64,000 bases of DNA from Candidatus Hydrogenisulfobacillus filiaventi (GCA_902809825.1 LR778114.1:2356001-2420000), one strand, 5' to 3'; counted from the stretch's first letter, positions 54,033-63,217 are shown. Notes: a model not told the origin generated them from the sequence alone. Translations and numbers: made by a program.

Positions 54033-54060
54033 ATTCGCTCCCAAGCGGGGAAAACCCTTC
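54033..54060 (-). promoter_or_regulatory. Sigma-H-type promoter of spoVG
   Basis: On the minus strand GAAGGGTTT, 12 bases, AGCGAAT. The sigma-H consensus is RnAGGAwWW and RnnGAAT, so there is one mismatch in the -35 and a full -10 match, with the usual spacing. It starts about 100 bases before spoVG, whose B. subtilis orthologue is the classic sigma-H gene. Confidence 0.65.
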
Positions 54061-54101
54061 GCTTTGTCGAAATTTTGTGTCCGAATGGTTCTTTCGGGTC
54101 C

Positions 54102-55361
54102 CTAGGTTTTGTTCCCGCCGGTGGCCGGACTTAACACCTCTACCGGGTACCCCGCCTGGCGGAGGCTGTCGAGGATGGCGGCCACATGAGCGGCATCGCG
54201 GGTTTCCAGCACCAGGTGGACCAGGGCCTCGGTGGGGGAAAGGCCGGGGTACCACCGCTCGTGCTCCACCCGCACCACATTGGCCGCCTGGGCGGCCACC
54301 AGCTGCAACAGGCGGGAAAGCTGGCCGGGACGGTCCACCAGCACCGTCTTCAGGTGTACCTGCCGCCCCTCCTCCACCAGGCCCTTTTCGATGATGCGGG
54401 CCAGCAGGGTGACATCGATATTGCCGCCGCTGACCACGGCCGCCGCCACCGCCCCGGGGGCGGCCTTGCCCTCCAGCAACGCGGCCAGGGCGGCCGCCCC
54501 CGCCCCCTCCACCACCAGCTTGGTGCGCTCCAGCAGGAGCAGGATCGCCCGCGAAATGCTGCGCTCGTCGACGGTCACCACCTCGTCCACGTAGCGCTGC
54601 ACCAGGGCGAAGGTGAGGTCTCCGGGCCGCTTGACGGCCATGCCGTCCGCCAGGGTGTGCACCGCCGGCAGGGTCACCACCCGGCCGGCCTCCAAAGAGC
54701 GCAACATGGCCGGCGCTCCTTCCGCCTGCACCCCAATCACCCGGATCTGGGGATTGACCGCCTTGACGGCCAGGGCCACCCCCGCCGCCAATCCTCCGCC
54801 CCCGATCGGCACCCAGAGGCTGTCGAGGGCCGGGCGTTCCTCCAGGATTTCCAAGGCGACCGTGCCCTGGCCGACAATGACCGCCGGATCGTCAAAAGCG
54901 GGAATGAACACCCGGCCCTCGGCCGCCGCCAGGCGATGGGCTTCGGCGTCGGATTCATCGAAGCTGTCCCCGGCCAGCGCCACCTCCGCCCCGTAGCGGC
55001 GGGTGGCCTCGATCTTGGTGAGGGAGGCGGCCTCGGGCATAACCACCGTGGCCCGGGTGCCCACCAGCTGCGCCGCCAGCGCCACCCCCTGGGCATGATT
55101 GCCGGCAGAGGCCGCCACCACGCCCCGCTCCAGTTCAGCCGGGCTCAGCTGACGCAGGCGGTTGTAGGCCCCCCGCAGTTTGAAGGACCCCGTCCGTTGC
55201 AGGTTCTCCAGCTTCAGGAAGACCCGCGCCCCTACCTGCTCGTTGATGTGCACGGACTCCTGCAGGGGGGTGCGGTAAGCCACCCCTTCCAGGGCCCGGG
55301 CGGCCGCCCGGACCTCCTCGATCCCCGGCCGGCCGGCCGCCCCGAGTCCCGATTCCGCCAT
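54102..55361 (-). CDS. ilvA: Threonine ammonia-lyase (biosynthetic/catabolic type with ACT domain)
   Basis: PLP enzyme deaminating threonine to 2-oxobutanoate via an enamine. A 419-residue protein: PLP Lys in [14 protein letters not shown] near 60, [13 protein letters not shown], the phosphate loop [13 protein letters not shown] and a single C-terminal ACT domain (about 330-419). It sits between purR and spoVG, the place held by yabJ (ridA) in Bacillus. RidA removes the reactive enamine made by this very enzyme class. Confidence 0.93.
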   Translation of the reverse strand: MAESGLGAAGRPGIEEVRAAARALEGVAYRTPLQESVHINEQVGARVFLKLENLQRTGSFKLRGAYNRLRQLSPAELERGVVAASAGNHAQGVALAAQLVGTRATVVMPEAASLTKIEATRRYGAEVALAGDSFDESDAEAHRLAAAEGRVFIPAFDDPAVIVGQGTVALEILEERPALDSLWVPIGGGGLAAGVALAVKAVNPQIRVIGVQAEGAPAMLRSLEAGRVVTLPAVHTLADGMAVKRPGDLTFALVQRYVDEVVTVDERSISRAILLLLERTKLVVEGAGAAALAALLEGKAAPGAVAAAVVSGGNIDVTLLARIIEKGLVEEGRQVHLKTVLVDRPGQLSRLLQLVAAQAANVVRVEHERWYPGLSPTEALVHLVLETRDAAHVAAILDSLRQAGYPVEVLSPATGGNKT

Positions 55362-55364
55362 GCC

Positions 55365-56207
55365 CTACGCCTCCGTTCCGCTTCCGGCCTCCAGCCAGCT
55401 GCGCACCCAGGGGGTCTCCCGCACCCAGGGCGGTGGCTCCTCGGCCCCTTCCCGCCATTCCAGGCAGGCCCAATACTCCGGAATGAGCTTGCGGGCGGGA
55501 TCCGGGGTGGCCACCAGCACCCCCACCCCCACCACCCGGGCGTCAAACTCCCCCAGGAGGTCGGCGGCGGCCCGGGCGGTGCCACCCGCCTTCAGAAAGT
55601 CGTCCACAAACAGCACCCGTTGCCCCCGCACCGGCGACCGCCGGGCCAGGGACATGGACTGGATGCGGTGTGAGGACCCTGAAAAGTAGTTGAGGGAGAG
55701 GGAGGAGCCCTCCGAGAGGCGGTTGTCCCGGCGCAGCAGCAGCGCCGGGCGTCCCAGGGCGCGGGCGGTGGCCAGGGCCAGGGGGATGCCCTTGGTCTCC
55801 ACCGTGGCCACCAGCCCCACTTCCCGGTCCTGAAAACGCGCCGCCAGCAGCTCCCCCATGGGGTCGACCAGCCGCGGGGTAAAGAGGAGGTCGGTCATGT
55901 AAAGGAAGCCTTCCGGGGTCAGCCGGTCGGGGCTGTTAAGGCGTGTGATCCACTCCGCCACCGCCCGCCCGATGCGTTCGCGATCGGGCTCCGGGCGGAA
56001 GGTGACGCCGCCTTGCGCTCCCAACTGGGTGGCGACCTGCCCCTGCCCCGCCTCCTCCAGCACCTGCCGGACCAGGAGGAGGTCCTCGCTGAGGGTGGAC
56101 TTGGCTACCCCCAGCCGGCGGGCGAGGTCCGCCAGCCCCGCCTGCTCGCCGGGATGCGACACCAGGTACTGGGTCAGCAGCACCAGCCGCCGCTGGCGGT
56201 CATGCAT
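55365..56207 (-). CDS. purR: Purine operon repressor PurR
   Basis: A 280-residue PRPP-sensing repressor: N-terminal winged helix (RQRRLVLLTQYLVSHPGEQ and LARRLGVAKSTLSEDL) and a C-terminal phosphoribosyltransferase-like domain with the PRPP loop VLFVDDFLKAGGTARAAADL and the flexible-loop region RDNRLSEGSSLSLNYFSG. PRPP binding relieves repression of purine genes in Bacillus. The gene ends 3 bases before ilvA. Confidence 0.95.
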   Translation of the reverse strand: MHDRQRRLVLLTQYLVSHPGEQAGLADLARRLGVAKSTLSEDLLLVRQVLEEAGQGQVATQLGAQGGVTFRPEPDRERIGRAVAEWITRLNSPDRLTPEGFLYMTDLLFTPRLVDPMGELLAARFQDREVGLVATVETKGIPLALATARALGRPALLLRRDNRLSEGSSLSLNYFSGSSHRIQSMSLARRSPVRGQRVLFVDDFLKAGGTARAAADLLGEFDARVVGVGVLVATPDPARKLIPEYWACLEWREGAEEPPPWVRETPWVRSWLEAGSGTEA

Positions 56208-56231
56208 GCCGTCCCCCCTCCTCCCCTGCCC

Positions 56232-57008
56232 TCAGCGCCCGCTGCCGGCCTCCGGCCCGGCCGCCGCCACCTCCAGCAGCCGCGCGGCCAGGCTGAGGTC
56301 GCCCGGCTTGTCGACATCCACCCCGATGGCCGGCTCCTCCAGGATGACCGCCCGCCCGCGGATGCCCCACCGGGCCGCCACGCGGGCCTCCACCGCGGCG
56401 ATCCGCAGCCGGCCCGTCACCAGGCCCCACAACAGGCCGGGCCCGAGGTCCCGTGCCAGTTTCCAGGGATCCTTGCGGTGCCCAAGCAGGGCGCGTGCGG
56501 TCCCCTCCACCGCCAGTAGCGCCTGCGGCCGCACCAGGAACAGGTTGCCCCCCGTGAAGACCCCGTCCGCCATCCGCACCCAGGTGCGCTGCACCCCGGG
56601 ATAGGCAGCCTCCACCGCCGCCCGCGGGACAATGGGGTAGACCACGTCCATCCCCACCGGGGCCGCCTCCAGAAAGCGGCTCACCACCGCCGGGGTCAGG
56701 AAAGGCAGGTCGGCGGTCGCAATCAACAGGGCCGGGGCACCCGGGTCGTGGGCCAGCACCGCCTCCAGCCCGCGGCGCAGGTTATCCCACAGGTTGTCTG
56801 CTGCCGGCAGCACGGTCAGGCCGGGGCGTTCCGGAACCGGCCCTACCGCCCACAGCCGGTCGACGCCGGGGGTAGCGGCCAGGGCATCCACCACATAGTC
56901 CACCAGGGGGCGGCCGGCCACGGGGATGAGTGCCTCCCACGCCACAGCCGGAAAGGCCTCCCGCAGCCGGCCCCGGTTGGGTTGGCCGGCCAGAATCAGG
57001 GCGTGCAC
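56232..57008 (-). CDS. MobA-like NTP transferase
   Basis: A 258-residue nucleotidyltransferase-fold protein: MHALILAGQPNRGRLREAFP has the LAG loop, VAGRPLVDYVVDALAATPGV follows, and LLIATADLPFLTPAVVSRFL carries the metal-binding Asp. The loop departs from LAGGxSxRMG, so the base and sugar specificity are unclear. GTG start with GGAGG. A homologue lies between ispE and purR in several clostridial genomes, as I recall, but its substrate is unknown. Confidence 0.82.
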   Translation of the reverse strand: MHALILAGQPNRGRLREAFPAVAWEALIPVAGRPLVDYVVDALAATPGVDRLWAVGPVPERPGLTVLPAADNLWDNLRRGLEAVLAHDPGAPALLIATADLPFLTPAVVSRFLEAAPVGMDVVYPIVPRAAVEAAYPGVQRTWVRMADGVFTGGNLFLVRPQALLAVEGTARALLGHRKDPWKLARDLGPGLLWGLVTGRLRIAAVEARVAARWGIRGRAVILEEPAIGVDVDKPGDLSLAARLLEVAAAGPEAGSGR

Positions 57009-57041
57009 GCCCTCGCCTCCTTTGTCAGGGTGCCGGGTCAG

Positions 57042-57929
57042 TCAGGCCCCGCAGCGGGTGAGCCGGAACCAGGGGGCCACCGGTGCCATCGCCGCCTCCA
57101 GCACCGCCGCCGCCGCGCTTCCGGGCGGGGCTTCGGGCACCAGCGCCACAAAGGTGGGCCCGCTGCCGGACAGGCCCAGCACATAACGGAGGCCGGTGGC
57201 GGCCAGGGCGGCATTCAGCCGCTCCCGGAAACCGCTGAGCTCGGGGTGGGCGGCATACAGGGCCGACTCCAGGTCGTTGGGCAACGCCTCCGGCAGCCGG
57301 CCGGTGGCCAGGGCCGCCGCTACCGGGTCCACGGACGCCGACGGCCCCAGCCCGGCCGCGTCGTAAGCGGCAAACACCCGCGCGGTGCTGACCGCCAGGG
57401 CCGGGCGGGCCAGCAGCACCCCCCACGCGGCCGGCGGCCCGGGCGCCGGTGCCACCCGTTCCCCGAAGCCACCCACCCGGGCCGCCGGCCGGCCGCTCAA
57501 AAAAAAGGGGACATCCATGCCCAGGGCCGGCCCCGCCCGTGACCCGTCCAGCCAGGGGGCGTCCGTCCGGCCCCCGGCCAGGCCCCGCAGCAACGCGGCC
57601 GCATCGGAGCTGCCCCCGCCCAGGCCAGCCGCCACCGGAATGCGTTTGTGCAGCACCACCCGCAGGCCGGTCGCCGGACCGCCCAGCTCCCGGTACCAGC
57701 GCCAGGCCCGTTCCACCAGGTTGGGACCGGGAATGGCCGCGCCCTCCACCACCAGCAGCAGACCTTCCCCCGGCCCCGGCTCCACCGCCAGCTCATCCGC
57801 CAGGTCGAGGGCCACCATCAGGCTGTCCAGCGGGTGGTAGGGGGAGCCGGCGGCCCGCCGTCCGACGCGCAGGCCCAGGTTCACCTTGGCCGGGGCTCGC
57901 CAGATTTGCCCCGCGCCCGGTTCTGTCAT
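57042..57929 (-). CDS. ispE: 4-diphosphocytidyl-2-C-methyl-D-erythritol kinase
   Basis: GHMP kinase of the MEP isoprenoid pathway. A 295-residue enzyme: APAKVNLGLRVGRRAAGSPY near 12, the ATP loop PVAAGLGGGSSDAAALLRGL near 100, and GLSGSGPTFVAL near the C-terminus. GGGAGG precedes ATG 57929. It heads the ispE-MobA-like-purR-ilvA run of closely spaced minus-strand genes. Confidence 0.96.
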   Translation of the reverse strand: MTEPGAGQIWRAPAKVNLGLRVGRRAAGSPYHPLDSLMVALDLADELAVEPGPGEGLLLVVEGAAIPGPNLVERAWRWYRELGGPATGLRVVLHKRIPVAAGLGGGSSDAAALLRGLAGGRTDAPWLDGSRAGPALGMDVPFFLSGRPAARVGGFGERVAPAPGPPAAWGVLLARPALAVSTARVFAAYDAAGLGPSASVDPVAAALATGRLPEALPNDLESALYAAHPELSGFRERLNAALAATGLRYVLGLSGSGPTFVALVPEAPPGSAAAAVLEAAMAPVAPWFRLTRCGA

Positions 57930-57999
57930 TGCCGGCAGCCTCCCCCGGCGCCCTGCGCCGCTGTATCGCTATCACCATATCCGACCGGATCCGCACGGG

Positions 58000-59814
58000 T
58001 CAACCGCCGCCCGCCGTCCCTTCCCCGGCGGCGTACTCGAGCACCGCCATCAGCAGGCCCAGGTGGGAGAAGGCCTGGGGAAAGTTGCCACGGGGCGCCC
58101 CCGTTTCCCGGTCGGTATGCTCCCCCAGCAAGCCCAGGTCGGTGGCCTGGGCCGCCAGGCCGTCGATAACCCGCGCCGCCTCCTCCCGCCGGCCCTGACG
58201 CAGGTAGACCCGCGCCAGCCAGGAGGAGGCCAGCAGAAACGGATGCGCCGCGCGGCCCAGCATGTCGGAGCGGTAGCGGTAGACGAGCACCCCCTCCACC
58301 AGCTCCCGTTCGATGGCCTCCAGGGTGCGCCGGAAGCGGGGGTGGTCGGCCGGCACATAGCCGTAGAGCGGCATCAGGAGGAGGGCAGCGTCCAGGGTGG
58401 CCGTCCCGGGGGCCTGGACGTAGAACCCGCCGGCGGGGTCTACGGCTGTGGCCTCGATCGTGGCCTGCACCGCCTCAGCCTCCGCCCGCCAACGCGCCGC
58501 CGCATGGGCATCCCCCATCCACTCCGCCATACGCGCCCCTTGGGTCAGGGCCACCCAGCACATGAGCCGGGAGTGGGTATAGGGGCGGTCCCGGTCCCGG
58601 AACTCCCATAAACTGGCGTCACTTTCCCGCCAGTGGCGCCGGACCCATTCCACCATCGCCCGCACCACCGGCCAGTAGAACCGCAGGAAGGCGCGGTCGC
58701 GGGCCTGCTCCACATAGCGGGCCAGCACCCACAGGAAGTCGCCTTCCACGTCCAGCTGCTGCTGGTGGCTCGCGGCATTGCCTTCCCGGCAGGGCCGGGA
58801 ACGGCGGAAACCCGGCAACCACCCCAGCTCCCGCTCCCCGCGGATGAGGGTGCCGTCCACATGGAAGAAGGGGGCCGGGAAGGGCTTGCCCTGGATGTCC
58901 ACCGAATTCAGCAGGAAGGCCAGAAAGCGGCGGCCGCTGATGACGTCGCCGGCGGCAATCAGGGCTTCGGCCGCATAGGATCCGTCCCGGATCCAGGCGA
59001 AACGGTAGTCCCACTGCCGGGTCCCCCCGATCTCCTCCGGCAGGGAGGTGGTCGGGGCGGCGATGATGGCCCCGTTGGTGCGGTAGGTGAGCCCGTACAG
59101 GACCAGCAGGGAGCGCGCCCAGGCCTCCCGCCAGCGGCCCTGATAGGGCCGGGCGCAGGCCAGGCGTTCCCGCCAGTAGCAGACGTTTTCGGCCAGCGCC
59201 CCGGAAAGACCGGTCGCGGGCGCTGCCGGCGGCCCGGCCGTCTGGGCGGCCAGGGCCGCCACCGCCTCTCGCTGCTCACGCAGGTCATCGGATATGTACC
59301 GCAGGATCAGGTGATAGCGGCCGGGGGGTAGGATCCAGCTGCCGTCGCACAACGCGTCCACGCTCAGGGGCGGGGCCGGTCCCGCCACGGCCAGGACCAG
59401 GGCCTCCCCGGCCTGGGGATTGCTGAACACGGCCCCCTGTTCCGTCAGCTCCACCGCCGCCGCCACCAGCCCGTACCCGAACACCGGCCGCAGACAGACG
59501 CGCATCGGCAGGCGGGTGGTGAGCACCCGCCGCAGCTCCGGCCGGCCTACGGTCAGGAAGTCGTGCAGGATGGCGCGGCGGCCGTCAGCGGCGACGAAGG
59601 TGGTGGCCAGCACATTGGAGTCCCGCACATAGGCCTGGCTGACCTGAGCCGGCGCTTCCGGGAAGATCCGGAAACACCCGTGCCGCTCATCCCCCAGGAG
59701 ACGGGTGAAGACCGACGGACTGTCAAACCGCGGCACCGGCCACCAGTCGACCGAGGCATCCGGGCCGACCAGGGCGGCGGTGGTGCCGTTGGACAGGAAG
59801 CCGTAGAATTGCAT
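58000..59814 (-). CDS. GH15 glucoamylase/trehalase-like glycoside hydrolase
   Basis: A 604-residue GH15 enzyme. N-terminal beta domain starts MQFYGFLSNGTTAALVGPDA. The (alpha/alpha)6 barrel has RQWDYRFAWIRDGSYAAEAL near 290, QQLDVEGDFLWVLARYV, and LGLLGEHTDRETGAPRGNFP followed by QAFSHLGL. The last Glu-containing segment matches the family catalytic region. No signal peptide, so it acts in the cytoplasm, probably on trehalose or short glucans. It lies between the veg terminator and ispE. Confidence 0.9.
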   Translation of the reverse strand: MQFYGFLSNGTTAALVGPDASVDWWPVPRFDSPSVFTRLLGDERHGCFRIFPEAPAQVSQAYVRDSNVLATTFVAADGRRAILHDFLTVGRPELRRVLTTRLPMRVCLRPVFGYGLVAAAVELTEQGAVFSNPQAGEALVLAVAGPAPPLSVDALCDGSWILPPGRYHLILRYISDDLREQREAVAALAAQTAGPPAAPATGLSGALAENVCYWRERLACARPYQGRWREAWARSLLVLYGLTYRTNGAIIAAPTTSLPEEIGGTRQWDYRFAWIRDGSYAAEALIAAGDVISGRRFLAFLLNSVDIQGKPFPAPFFHVDGTLIRGERELGWLPGFRRSRPCREGNAASHQQQLDVEGDFLWVLARYVEQARDRAFLRFYWPVVRAMVEWVRRHWRESDASLWEFRDRDRPYTHSRLMCWVALTQGARMAEWMGDAHAAARWRAEAEAVQATIEATAVDPAGGFYVQAPGTATLDAALLLMPLYGYVPADHPRFRRTLEAIERELVEGVLVYRYRSDMLGRAAHPFLLASSWLARVYLRQGRREEAARVIDGLAAQATDLGLLGEHTDRETGAPRGNFPQAFSHLGLLMAVLEYAAGEGTAGGG

Positions 59815-59842
59815 TGCGACGCACTCCCCGCGACCGGATATG

Positions 59843-59867
59843 AAAAAGCCGACCGCAAGCGGTCGGC
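59843..59867 (-). terminator. Intrinsic terminator downstream of veg
   Basis: Perfect nine-base stem GCCGACCGC / GCGGTCGGC with a two-base spacer (loop formed by the inner bases), then TTTTT on the minus strand. It is 180 bases past the veg stop and just before the GH15 gene. Confidence 0.78.
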
Positions 59868-60046
59868 CACCCCCCGGCGGAACCGGGCCATCGACAAATC
59901 CCCACACCCGCAACGGAATCCGCCGCCACCCGCAGGCGCGGCACAACCGTTCCCCGTCTCCCGCGTGGGGAACCCGCTATCCACGTTTGCGGAAACCCGA
60001 AAAATCCTGGTGCTGCACGCATCCGCCGGCGCCCGGGGAGGCACCC

Positions 60047-60304
60047 TTACCCGTTGGCCAGCGATTCAGGGAGGATGAGCTCGACGGTTTCGGTCAGGAC
60101 GTCCGTGTAGGAGAAGGAAATGCGCCGCTCGGCGAGATGGCCCTCTTCAATCCGGACCACAAAGATGTGCGGGTAGGTCCGCTCCAGAATGCCTTCCTTT
60201 TCGTCCACCTTCTTGCGGCCCTTGTTGGCCTTGATGCGGATTTTCTCGCCGACGTGAGCCTCGAGTTCCTTCTTAATGTTGTCGAGGACGCTCTTGGCCG
60301 CCAC
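60047..60304 (-). CDS. veg: Veg protein
   Basis: An 85-residue protein: AAKSVLDNIKKELEAHVGEK, then IRIKANKGRKKVDEKEGILE, then TYPHIFVVRI. This is the Veg family, which in B. subtilis stimulates biofilm gene expression and is made from a very strong promoter. Here too a near-consensus promoter lies upstream. The sequence is a small SH3-like fold by family. Confidence 0.96.
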   Translation of the reverse strand: MAAKSVLDNIKKELEAHVGEKIRIKANKGRKKVDEKEGILERTYPHIFVVRIEEGHLAERRISFSYTDVLTETVELILPESLANG

Positions 60305-60403
60305 TCATATCACATCCTTCCTCAGCCGACCGGCCGTCACGTCCCCTGCACGGTGCGCGACCGCCCCCCGCAACCGGCCGGGCCTGCCGGCCACGCCAGA
60401 GGT

Positions 60404-60432
60404 AGCATATCATGGCGAGGGGTGTTTGTCAA
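60404..60432 (-). promoter_or_regulatory. Strong sigma-A promoter of veg
   Basis: On the minus strand TTGACA, exactly 17 bases, TATGCT: full -35 and four of six -10 matches, in an AT-rich patch of an otherwise very GC-rich region. It lies 100 bases before the veg start. Confidence 0.85.
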
Positions 60433-60562
60433 GAAATTCATCAATTCTACCAGGGAGCCATCCCCCGGTCAATAGGGATTTCGCTCCGGCAGCCGTTTTC
60501 GGTCCTACCCAGGTGGGCACACCTGATTAAACGCCGGCTGCCCGCGACGGGTTACGGCTAGG

Positions 60563-61045
60563 TCACTTCGTATAGCGGTCGGCCACCTTGGAAGCGCCAA
60601 AGGAATCCGGCTTGATGCTGGCATGGTATCCGCTGCCGGTGACCATGCCGACGATTTCGCGGATAAGGTCCTTGGTCTCCCCCTGCTCGCCCACATCGAT
60701 GTGGATCTCGATATCCAGGTCGCCCTGGCCGGACGCCTGCAGGAGTTCCGTGAGCCGGGCCGCTACCCCCAGGCTGACCGAGGTCTCGTACAGGATTTTC
60801 TGACGCAGGCTGCGCACCGCCCGGTGGGTGGCCTTGTGGAAGAAGAAACGGCCCCCATGGCCGATGCGGTGAATGACCACCGCGGTCACGAACAAGGTTT
60901 CCGTCCGCGTGTGCGAATCGGTGCCCACGATGAGCTTGTACCGGGCCTCCGGGTCCTCCGACAGATAGGCCAGGAGTTCGCGGAACATGCCATGGAAGGT
61001 CAACCGGCCCCGGGTAGGGTTCTCAAACATCATCTCGCCCGCCAT
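60563..61045 (-). CDS. DUF458/YkuK-family RNase H-like protein
   Basis: A 160-residue protein: YKLIVGTDSHTRTETLFVTA near 37 has the first acidic residue of an RNase H-like fold. Also seen are IEIHIDVGEQGETKDLIREI and a C-terminal GYHASIKPDSFGASKVADRY. The family (YkuK) is conserved in spore formers with no proven activity. It takes the place of yabG between ksgA and veg. The start lies 16 bases after ksgA. Confidence 0.9.
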   Translation of the reverse strand: MAGEMMFENPTRGRLTFHGMFRELLAYLSEDPEARYKLIVGTDSHTRTETLFVTAVVIHRIGHGGRFFFHKATHRAVRSLRQKILYETSVSLGVAARLTELLQASGQGDLDIEIHIDVGEQGETKDLIREIVGMVTGSGYHASIKPDSFGASKVADRYTK

Positions 61046-61061
61046 GGTCGCCTCTTCCCGC

Positions 61062-61949
61062 TCACGGAGACGGGGCCGGCGCGGCCGCCACCAGCCCGAT
61101 GACCCGCTCCCATTCCCCCAACTCCAGCCGCTCGGCCCGGCGGCCGGGATCGATAGCCAGTGCCTGCAGGCGGGCGGCCCACGTCTCGTGATCCCACCCC
61201 GCCACCCGCCGGTCGCCTAAGGCCCGGGCCAGGGTCTTGCGCCGGGCTCCGAAGGCCGCCGCCAGCACCCGGCGGGCAGTCTCCATGGGGACCGGGGGAG
61301 GACCGGGCCGGCGGCGGATGCTGAAGATGGCGGAATCCACCGCGGGCGGCGGGTAAAAGAGGCGACGGGAAACCGTCGCCACCTCCCGGGGTATTCCGAT
61401 GAGGTGCAGCTCCACTGAAAGGGCGGTCGTCTCCCGGCTGCCGGGCGCAGCCGTCAGGCGCGCCGCCGCCTCCCGCTGAACCATCAGCACCGCCTGATCC
61501 CAATATAGCGCATCCTCCCAAAGCTTCGCCAACAACGGCGCGGTGGCGTAGTAGGGGAGGTTCCCCGTCACTGCCCAGGGTGCGTCCGGCCCTGCCGCCC
61601 CCAGGTCCGCCCAGGAGAGGTGGAGCGCATCCCCCATCACCACCGTCAACGCCCGGGGGAAGCGGCGCTTCAACGCCAGCAGACCCGGCTCCCATAAGGG
61701 ATCAATCTCCACCGCCCACACCTGGTATCCCGCCTCCAGCAGGCTCACGGTCAGCCCGCCCGGGCCGGCACCCACCTCCAGCACCGGGCCCCGTTCCGGG
61801 GGATGGGCGGCGGCCAGGACGCTGACCATGCGCATAAAGATGTTGCGGTCCACCAGGAAATGCTGGCCCCACCGCTTGCGTGGGCGGGCGCCGGCCTGCG
61901 CCAGCGCAGCTTTCAGGGCCAGGGGGCTGCGGGGATCAATCCAGTCCAT
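61062..61949 (-). CDS. rsmA: 16S rRNA dimethyladenosine transferase
   Basis: KsgA/RsmA dimethylates A1518 and A1519 of 16S rRNA. 295 residues. RWGQHFLVDRNIFMRMV near 27, SAM-binding LEVGAGPGGLTVSLLEAGYQ, and the catalytic NLPYYATAPLL are present, with a C-terminal helical domain. ATG 61949 gives the usual N-terminus; the frame stays open upstream without a ribosome site. No rnmV gene lies before it. Confidence 0.96.
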   Translation of the reverse strand: MDWIDPRSPLALKAALAQAGARPRKRWGQHFLVDRNIFMRMVSVLAAAHPPERGPVLEVGAGPGGLTVSLLEAGYQVWAVEIDPLWEPGLLALKRRFPRALTVVMGDALHLSWADLGAAGPDAPWAVTGNLPYYATAPLLAKLWEDALYWDQAVLMVQREAAARLTAAPGSRETTALSVELHLIGIPREVATVSRRLFYPPPAVDSAIFSIRRRPGPPPVPMETARRVLAAAFGARRKTLARALGDRRVAGWDHETWAARLQALAIDPGRRAERLELGEWERVIGLVAAAPAPSP

Positions 61950-62024
61950 GCTCCGTCGTCCTTCCGGGCCCGGCCGGACCGGCCGGGTTCTGGCTCCATG
62001 ATACGGCATCCGGCCGCGGACACG

Positions 62025-62054
62025 CCGGGGGCCCGGCCGTAGCCGGGCCCCCGG
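62025..62054 (-). terminator. GC hairpin between yabE-like gene and ksgA
   Basis: Perfect 13-base stem CCGGGGGCCCGGC / GCCGGGCCCCCGG around CGTA, 14 bases past the stop of the 3D/G5 gene. No T-tract follows, so termination is uncertain; it may attenuate or protect the mRNA end. Confidence 0.4.
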
Positions 62055-62067
62055 GATCCCTGTACCC

Positions 62068-63063
62068 TCAGGGCGCCAGTTCGAAGACCGGCACCGTCTG
62101 CACCCCGAAGTCCTGGGCCTGCCAGGCGGTGTTGTAACAGAGGTCGATGCGATCGCCGACAATGGCGGATCCGGTGTCGGCAGCCACCGCAAACCCGTAG
62201 CCGGGGATGTAGAGCCGCGTCCCCAGGGGGATGACCGAAGGGTCCACCGCCGCCACCCCGTAGTGCGCGGGAATCCCGGTCGCGGTGATCCCGTCCGACC
62301 AGGCGGGGTTGGGCCAGTATGCCGTGGCTACCATGGTGATCTCGCGGGTATATTGCAGGACCTGGCCACCACGCGCCACCAAAGGGGCAGTGCCATATCG
62401 GATGATCTCCGGCTGCGGAGGGCGGATGACCTTCCGGGCCAGAGACCGCGTCTGGACGGGCTTGCCGTCCGCCATAAGGACGTCGCGCACTGTTTGGGCC
62501 AGACCGTCCCGGCCGGTCTGCGCGATCTCCTGGTGGCCCTTGTACAAGGCAGGGTCCGGTTGGTACTGCACGCTAAACGGCAGCGTGCTGGTCGTGACTT
62601 CCTGCTGCCACCACCGCCGGGTCACGGTGATCACCGCCCCGTTCTGAAGCCGGGCGCCCGGGGCGGGCTGCACGAGGTCCAGCGGATGCAGGCGAACGGC
62701 CATGGAAGCCAGCACTGCCCGCACCCGGTAGTCGGTGGTCCAGCGGATCCAGTGATGATGTGGGGTATTCACCGTAACCTGAATTGCCCGGGAGACCGTG
62801 ATCGGAACGGCACTCAGCCGGGCGCCCAGACCCGGGCGCACCCGATCATGCGCCCCCAGCCGGATTCCCGCCTGCGCCAACGCGCCGCGGACATGGGACC
62901 GGAAGCTCCATAAGCGTAAACGCCGCGTGCCTTGCGGCCCTTGAATCTGGATGGTGACCCGATGCAGTTGTGTGCCGACAAGCCCGGTGCCTATGGCAAC
63001 GACCGCCGCCGTACCGGCCAGGACGCGCCGGCCGGGGACGACGGGCGATTTCCATATCCCCAA
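62068..63063 (-). CDS. YabE-like 3D-domain protein (G5/DUF348)
   Basis: With TTG 63063 (331 residues, AAAGGAGG seven bases upstream): one N-terminal membrane helix, two DUF348 ubiquitin-like repeats (about 35-140), a G5 domain (TSTLPFSVQYQPDPALYKGH) and a C-terminal 3D domain (about 235-331) with VATAYWPNPAWSDGITATG, GVAAVDPSVIPLGTRLYIPG and ADTGSAIVGDRIDLC. The three Asp residues resemble MltA/RlpA-type lytic enzymes. It is a cell-wall hydrolase of the Rpf/Sps group. Confidence 0.93.
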   Translation of the reverse strand: MGIWKSPVVPGRRVLAGTAAVVAIGTGLVGTQLHRVTIQIQGPQGTRRLRLWSFRSHVRGALAQAGIRLGAHDRVRPGLGARLSAVPITVSRAIQVTVNTPHHHWIRWTTDYRVRAVLASMAVRLHPLDLVQPAPGARLQNGAVITVTRRWWQQEVTTSTLPFSVQYQPDPALYKGHQEIAQTGRDGLAQTVRDVLMADGKPVQTRSLARKVIRPPQPEIIRYGTAPLVARGGQVLQYTREITMVATAYWPNPAWSDGITATGIPAHYGVAAVDPSVIPLGTRLYIPGYGFAVAADTGSAIVGDRIDLCYNTAWQAQDFGVQTVPVFELAP

Positions 63064-63217
63064 AACCTGTCCTCCTTTACGTCTACCTCCCCACAAGGCA
63101 GCATCCGATTACGGTTACGGCAGTCCCGTCCGCGCCCCCTGCCGGGCAGACGCAGCCGGGATTAGGGGTTTATTCGCCATCCGCTCCCGATCTCCTGCTT
63201 TGATCCCGGCGGGAGAT

